A stretch of DNA of 64,000 nt from JAMIFV01 sp035906055 (GTDB lineage Bacteria > Pseudomonadota > Alphaproteobacteria > Rickettsiales > JABCZZ01). This document shows, piece by piece, positions 60,725 through 64,000 of this stretch. The notes beneath the pieces are model-generated. The model did not search any database. It saw only the letters and a list, made by a program, of their open reading frames with translations, and had not been told where the DNA came from. Position numbers and translations under genes: made by a program. The stretch is taken from the NCBI GenBank assembly GCA_035906055.1, contig JAMIFV010000028.1:1-64000 (forward strand). Reading direction: 5' to 3'. Within the stretch, counting starts at the first letter, position 1; each line of letters begins with the position of its first letter.

Positions 60725-62290
60725 CTATAGCTGGTCTTCAAACGGCAGAAAGGCAAGCAGGCGGGCTTTAACCCCGCGCCAGAAACCGGCCTTCGGTTCG
60801 CTGTCATAATATTTTTCTTCTGCCTTTTCCACCGAGAACCATTGCAGGCGGCCTTCCTGCATCCTCACCTGAAAGCTGGACTTGGGCGTTATGGCTTTTT
60901 CGAACATCCTTGCCACCTGTTCCGCCAGCTCCCGGCTGTGGATAATCAGCACCGTTTCGGTGTTAAGGTTGATCGAGCGCGGGTCGAGGTTGAAGGAACC
61001 GATCACCACCTGCCTCTGGTCTATCATATAAGTCTTAGAATGCAGGCTGTTGCGCGATGCGCTCGAAAAGCGGCGTGAATGCGGACGCGTTCCGGGCACG
61101 GGTTGTGTTTCATACAGCCCGATGCCGCCTTCCAGCAATGCGCGGCGGTAGCGCGCATAACCTGCATGGGCGGCCACCGCATCAATGGAAGCGAGCGAAT
61201 TGGTGAGTATGCGCACGTTTATACCGCGCTGCACAAGAGCCCTGAGTTCTGCCGTTCCTTTTTTGCCGGGCAAGAAATACGGGCTCACAATTATGAATTC
61301 CCGTTGTGCCGCTTGCGTAAGCTTTGCCAGCGCCTGCGCAGGCCTGCTTATAACATCCTGCACCTGCATATCCACTTTTGAAGGCGGATCGGCGGCGAGC
61401 TCCGCTTCTGCCCACAGGAAGGTGATCGTATGCGTTATCTGCAGGGCAAGGGGAGCATGCAGGTTTATTGTGCCCTTGCGCATCTCTTCCTGCCAGTGCG
61501 TGCGCAGGCCCTCGCGCATCTTCTCCACGTCTTGGCGAACCCTGCGCGGTTTGACGATGGCTTTGTATGGAAACGCCTCATCGTCGTTCCAGTAGGCGTC
61601 GAAGCTGTGCGATAGTTCTTCCACCACAGGGCCTATCGCCAGGATATCCACATCGCGGAAATTGAAATCGCTTCCAGCTTCAAAATACGAATCGCCCCAG
61701 TTGCGTCCGCCCGCGATAGCTACCTGATTGTCCACGATAATCGCCTTGTTGTGCATGCGACGGTTGAAATGGCCAAGGCCGGTAAAAAGCTCTTTGATGC
61801 AGGTGAGCAGGGGTTCGTCCCGCGTGGTGAACGGATTGAACACGCGTATCTCGATATGGCGGTGGGTGTTGAGCAGCGGCCATAACATATCGGACTTGCG
61901 CAGGTTCAGCGCATCCATGAGTATGCGCACCCGTACGCCCCTGTCTGCCGCGTCTACCAGCGCTTCCAGCAGGAGCTTGCCCGTGCGGTCATTCTCCAGA
62001 ATGTAATATTGTATATCAAGGCTGCGTTCTGCCGCTCTGATCATGTCAAGTCGCCGCAGGAACGATTTCTCGCCGCCCGTCAGCAGTTCAAAGCCCGACA
62101 TGCCGGGGTGCGAAGCAGCAAGCGGGGCGATGGCCTTTGCCAGATTTGTGATTTCCGTTTGCGCTATGGCATAGGAAGCAGTGCGCGCGTAGTCGGTGGC
62201 CATAGGCCGCTTGCGATGCGAAATAAAGGAGAAGCGCGCGAGCGCGCGCAGCGTGCCGTTGGCGGATAATGGGTAATGGGCTTTTCTCAT
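60725..62290 (-). CDS. Phospholipase D / cardiolipin synthase-like protein (ClsC type)
   Basis: 521 residues. Two HKD motifs: HNKAIIVDNQVAIAGGRNWG near residue 183 and HSKTYMIDQRQVVIGSFNLD near 412. The spacing, LDIQYYILENDRTGKLLLEAL and the absence of N-terminal membrane helices fit the ClsC/YmdC group, which makes cardiolipin from phosphatidylglycerol and phosphatidylethanolamine. The start at 62290 overlaps the stop of the upstream gene (ATGA), so the longer frame was rejected. Last gene of the AsmA-ExoD-EEP-PLD run. In E. coli ClsC needs YmdB; no such gene is here. Confidence 0.88.
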   Translation of the reverse strand: MRKAHYPLSANGTLRALARFSFISHRKRPMATDYARTASYAIAQTEITNLAKAIAPLAASHPGMSGFELLTGGEKSFLRRLDMIRAAERSLDIQYYILENDRTGKLLLEALVDAADRGVRVRILMDALNLRKSDMLWPLLNTHRHIEIRVFNPFTTRDEPLLTCIKELFTGLGHFNRRMHNKAIIVDNQVAIAGGRNWGDSYFEAGSDFNFRDVDILAIGPVVEELSHSFDAYWNDDEAFPYKAIVKPRRVRQDVEKMREGLRTHWQEEMRKGTINLHAPLALQITHTITFLWAEAELAADPPSKVDMQVQDVISRPAQALAKLTQAAQREFIIVSPYFLPGKKGTAELRALVQRGINVRILTNSLASIDAVAAHAGYARYRRALLEGGIGLYETQPVPGTRPHSRRFSSASRNSLHSKTYMIDQRQVVIGSFNLDPRSINLNTETVLIIHSRELAEQVARMFEKAITPKSSFQVRMQEGRLQWFSVEKAEEKYYDSEPKAGFWRGVKARLLAFLPFEDQL

Positions 62291-63045
62291 GGGGCTACCT
62301 CCAGCAGCAATGCTGCGTGATCGGAATAAGGCTGTGGGATGATCCTGAGTGTCAGGCGCGGTGCGAGGCTCTGCGAACAGATGCACAGGTCCAGCGCTTT
62401 TTTGAATGTATGGAAAGTGAATGTGGGATGCGCTTCATCGCTGAGCAATTGCAGGTTGTTCTGGTTGAGAAGGGGGGCAAGCTCCTGAAAGCCGCTGAGG
62501 ATGTTGAAATCGCCCAGCAGGATGCATTCGCCGGGAGTGTCCTGAAGCAACTGGCGTACCTGTAGCAACTGTTCGAACCGCACCTTCTTCTTCAGTGAGA
62601 AATGCGCGAAGAACAAGGTGATGTTTTTATCAAGGGAAATTTTATATATCAGGCGCTTGACGCCGCTGTTGAAATAAATCTTTTCATATTCCAGCTTATG
62701 CTTGGCGAGGAACGCGTTGCTTTTCCCCCGGCTGCGCGGCAGCGTGAGCAGCCTGCTGTTCTGCCCGTATTTGTTCTCTATGTCGGAGAAATGGTATTTC
62801 TCATTCACCAGCGCTTCGAGCTGGTTGAAATTGGCGGAGTCCGCAGACCCTTTGTCTATCTCCACGAAACAGCAGATATCGGGATCTTCCTGCTCCAGTA
62901 TCGCGGCCAGTTTCTGTATGGAGCTTCGCTGCACCGCCACCGGGCAGTGAATGTAGCGGTGCGCATAGAGAAGGTGGCTTACCAGCGCGCCGCTGATGCC
63001 CCGCAGGTAACCCAGATTGCTCATGAGTATCCTGTAAGGTTTCAT
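62287..63045 (-). CDS. Endonuclease/exonuclease/phosphatase-family protein
   Basis: 252 residues. EEP fold motifs: start RILMSNLGYLRG (Asn of the N-terminal motif), PDICCFVEID (catalytic Glu), FFAHFSLKKK, CILLGDFNILSGF (the G-D-F-N motif) and the C-terminal SDHAALLLEV (Ser-Asp-His). The family includes DNases, inositol and sphingomyelin phosphodiesterases; between a PLD enzyme and ExoD a phospholipid or sugar-phosphate substrate is plausible. No signal peptide. Overlaps both neighbours by 4 bases. Confidence 0.88.
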   Translation of the reverse strand: MKPYRILMSNLGYLRGISGALVSHLLYAHRYIHCPVAVQRSSIQKLAAILEQEDPDICCFVEIDKGSADSANFNQLEALVNEKYHFSDIENKYGQNSRLLTLPRSRGKSNAFLAKHKLEYEKIYFNSGVKRLIYKISLDKNITLFFAHFSLKKKVRFEQLLQVRQLLQDTPGECILLGDFNILSGFQELAPLLNQNNLQLLSDEAHPTFTFHTFKKALDLCICSQSLAPRLTLRIIPQPYSDHAALLLEVAP

Positions 63046-63662
63046 ATTCCCATCCAGTCAAGCGCGCTTACGGCCATCAGCGCTATCATCTCATACATTA
63101 CATATGCGCTTGCCGCGCAAAGCAGCAGGCTGAATATGGCCAGTGCGCCGTCCCTCTCCAGCAGCGCCAGTGCCAGCAGGCAGATGCAGATGCCCGGCAG
63201 CAGATTAACCCCCGGTACGGGCAGGACGAGCACAGCGGCAAGCAGCGCTATCACCGCGCCGATGAACCGCTCGCCGATCATGGATTCACATATGCCGCTC
63301 ATGCGCGGATGGAGGAATTTCTCTATCCACTGCACTGCCGGGTAAGTTTTTCCCATGGTGACTTTCAGCGCATGGTGGCTGAAATGCCTGTCGGCGATGC
63401 TGTGCGGAAGCCAGATGGAATTACGCCCCCACGCCAGTTGCAGGGCGATAAAGAGGATAGGTATGCCTGTGACGGTGGAAAGGCCGGGCAGGCCAAGCGG
63501 AATGGCATTGGGCAGCGCAAATATAAGGATGGCCAGCGCGAACGAGCGATCGCCCAGCATGGCGATAAAGTCCTTAACCGCGATTTTTCCCTGGTCTGGG
63601 GCGTCGGCGATTTCGCGCATTAACCGGCTCGCCTGGCAACTGTCAAAAGTTCTTGTCGGCAT
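63042..63662 (-). CDS. ExoD-family membrane protein
   Basis: 206 residues. Pattern of the ExoD family: GKIAVKDFIAMLGDRSFALAILIFALPNAIPLG in pieces, PGLSTVTGIPILFIALQL with the conserved Pro-Gly-x-Ser-x-x-x-G-x-P, and a second G-E-R region followed by three or four hydrophobic helices to the C-terminus. Known in Sinorhizobium for exopolysaccharide production; the biochemical role is unclear. Overlaps the downstream EEP gene by 4 bases (ATGA) and the AsmA-like gene by 20 bases. Confidence 0.9.
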   Translation of the reverse strand: MPTRTFDSCQASRLMREIADAPDQGKIAVKDFIAMLGDRSFALAILIFALPNAIPLGLPGLSTVTGIPILFIALQLAWGRNSIWLPHSIADRHFSHHALKVTMGKTYPAVQWIEKFLHPRMSGICESMIGERFIGAVIALLAAVLVLPVPGVNLLPGICICLLALALLERDGALAIFSLLLCAASAYVMYEMIALMAVSALDWMGI

Positions 63663-64000
63663 CTTTCTGCACCGTTTTTCCTGTTTTCGTATTGATATGC
63701 TGCATCAGCGCATCGCAGTCGCTGTCTTCCCCCGCGCCGGTGTCGAGGAATGCAACCGCAGCCGCCAGCGGCGCAACCACCGCCAGCCCTGCCGCTATCG
63801 CGCCGCGCGCCGCCAGAGGGCCTTTCTCAAGGCTCACGGAAGGCGCTTTCAGCGTGCCTTCGATCGCCAGCGGCGAGCGCAGCGAAAGCACGGTGGGTTC
63901 TTTGGGCGCGGGCATGATACGCAACTTCATCTGTTCGCTGGCGAGGTTGACCGTGCCTTCGCCCGTAATATTGGTATCCGCCGTGTCGATAACGAAGCGG
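63643..64000 (-). CDS. AsmA-family protein, C-terminal part (runs off the window)
   Basis: 118 codons in the window, open past 64000. The residues RFVIDTADTNITGEGTVNLA and the following EQMKLRIMPAPKEPTVLSLR are the C-terminal AsmA block (short pieces: ITGEGTVNLA, LRIMPAPKEP, RSPLAIEGTLKAPSV). A Gly/Ala-rich helix (AAGLAVVAPLAAAVAFLD) and a short Cys-containing tail end it. AsmA-like proteins span the periplasm and are linked to phospholipid transport to the outer membrane, which fits a neighbouring PLD/ExoD operon. The N-terminus lies outside the window. Confidence 0.85.
   Translation of the reverse strand, partial: RFVIDTADTNITGEGTVNLASEQMKLRIMPAPKEPTVLSLRSPLAIEGTLKAPSVSLEKGPLAARGAIAAGLAVVAPLAAAVAFLDTGAGEDSDCDALMQHINTKTGKTVQKDADKNF

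Overview
The window looks like chromosome of a free-living or predatory-type alphaproteobacterium, G+C near 57% by eye. MipZ and the cell-cycle regulator TrcR (DUF1013) are alphaproteobacterial hallmarks. An hflK-hflC-degP run, a Mrp/ApbC protein without the CxxC pair, and ExoD, DUF4169 and DUF1328 proteins fit the same class. Species cannot be named from sequence reading alone. No rRNA, tRNA, CRISPR array or prophage was seen. The only mobile DNA is the tail of an IS5-type transposase at the left edge, which cuts a nuclease gene.

Layout. 1-3.9 kb: IS remnant, broken SNase-like gene, a glycine-rich membrane protein, a PlsC acyltransferase, NADP isocitrate dehydrogenase and a TPR protein. 3.9-9.7 kb: an orphan ABC-2-type permease with a coupled hypothetical gene, quinone oxidoreductase, TrcR, HldE and a lone pilin-like protein. 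9.7-22 kb: housekeeping genes (phosphomannomutase, MipZ, RluB-type pseudouridine synthase, TilS, Mrp, HflK, HflC, DegP, SerB, MiaA), with long palindromic repeats between some of them. 22-30.7 kb: small lipoprotein, TetR regulator, DgkA, two YiiX-like genes (one internally deleted), a 1158-residue LplT-PlsC-acyl-ACP synthetase fusion and an NTT-like transporter fused to HEAT repeats.

30.7-47 kb is the most unusual part. An AT-rich leader carrying a perfect TTAA-N7-TTAA (CtrA-type) site precedes eight genes that overlap or abut. They encode a 1251-residue repeat protein (likely secreted substrate), two ABC exporters, an HlyD-type adaptor, a receiver-HATPase protein, a 1563-residue hybrid kinase with four receivers and an HPt, a TolC/NodT-type outer-membrane factor, and a separate HPt protein. 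This reads as a complete type I secretion system built into one operon with its own phosphorelay. One ABC subunit has lost every catalytic ATPase motif while its partner keeps Walker A, Walker B and the H-loop.

47-64 kb: katG with a candidate Irr-type operator, then a stress and envelope region. It contains CsbD-like, DUF883, DUF1328 and glycine-zipper proteins, secreted hypotheticals, an LpxR-like lipid A deacylase, a kinase/receiver/hybrid-kinase operon, a sensor-less KdpD-like kinase with a KdpE-like regulator, and an AsmA-ExoD-EEP-PLD operon that runs off the right edge. Several minus-strand small genes end in strong intrinsic terminators.
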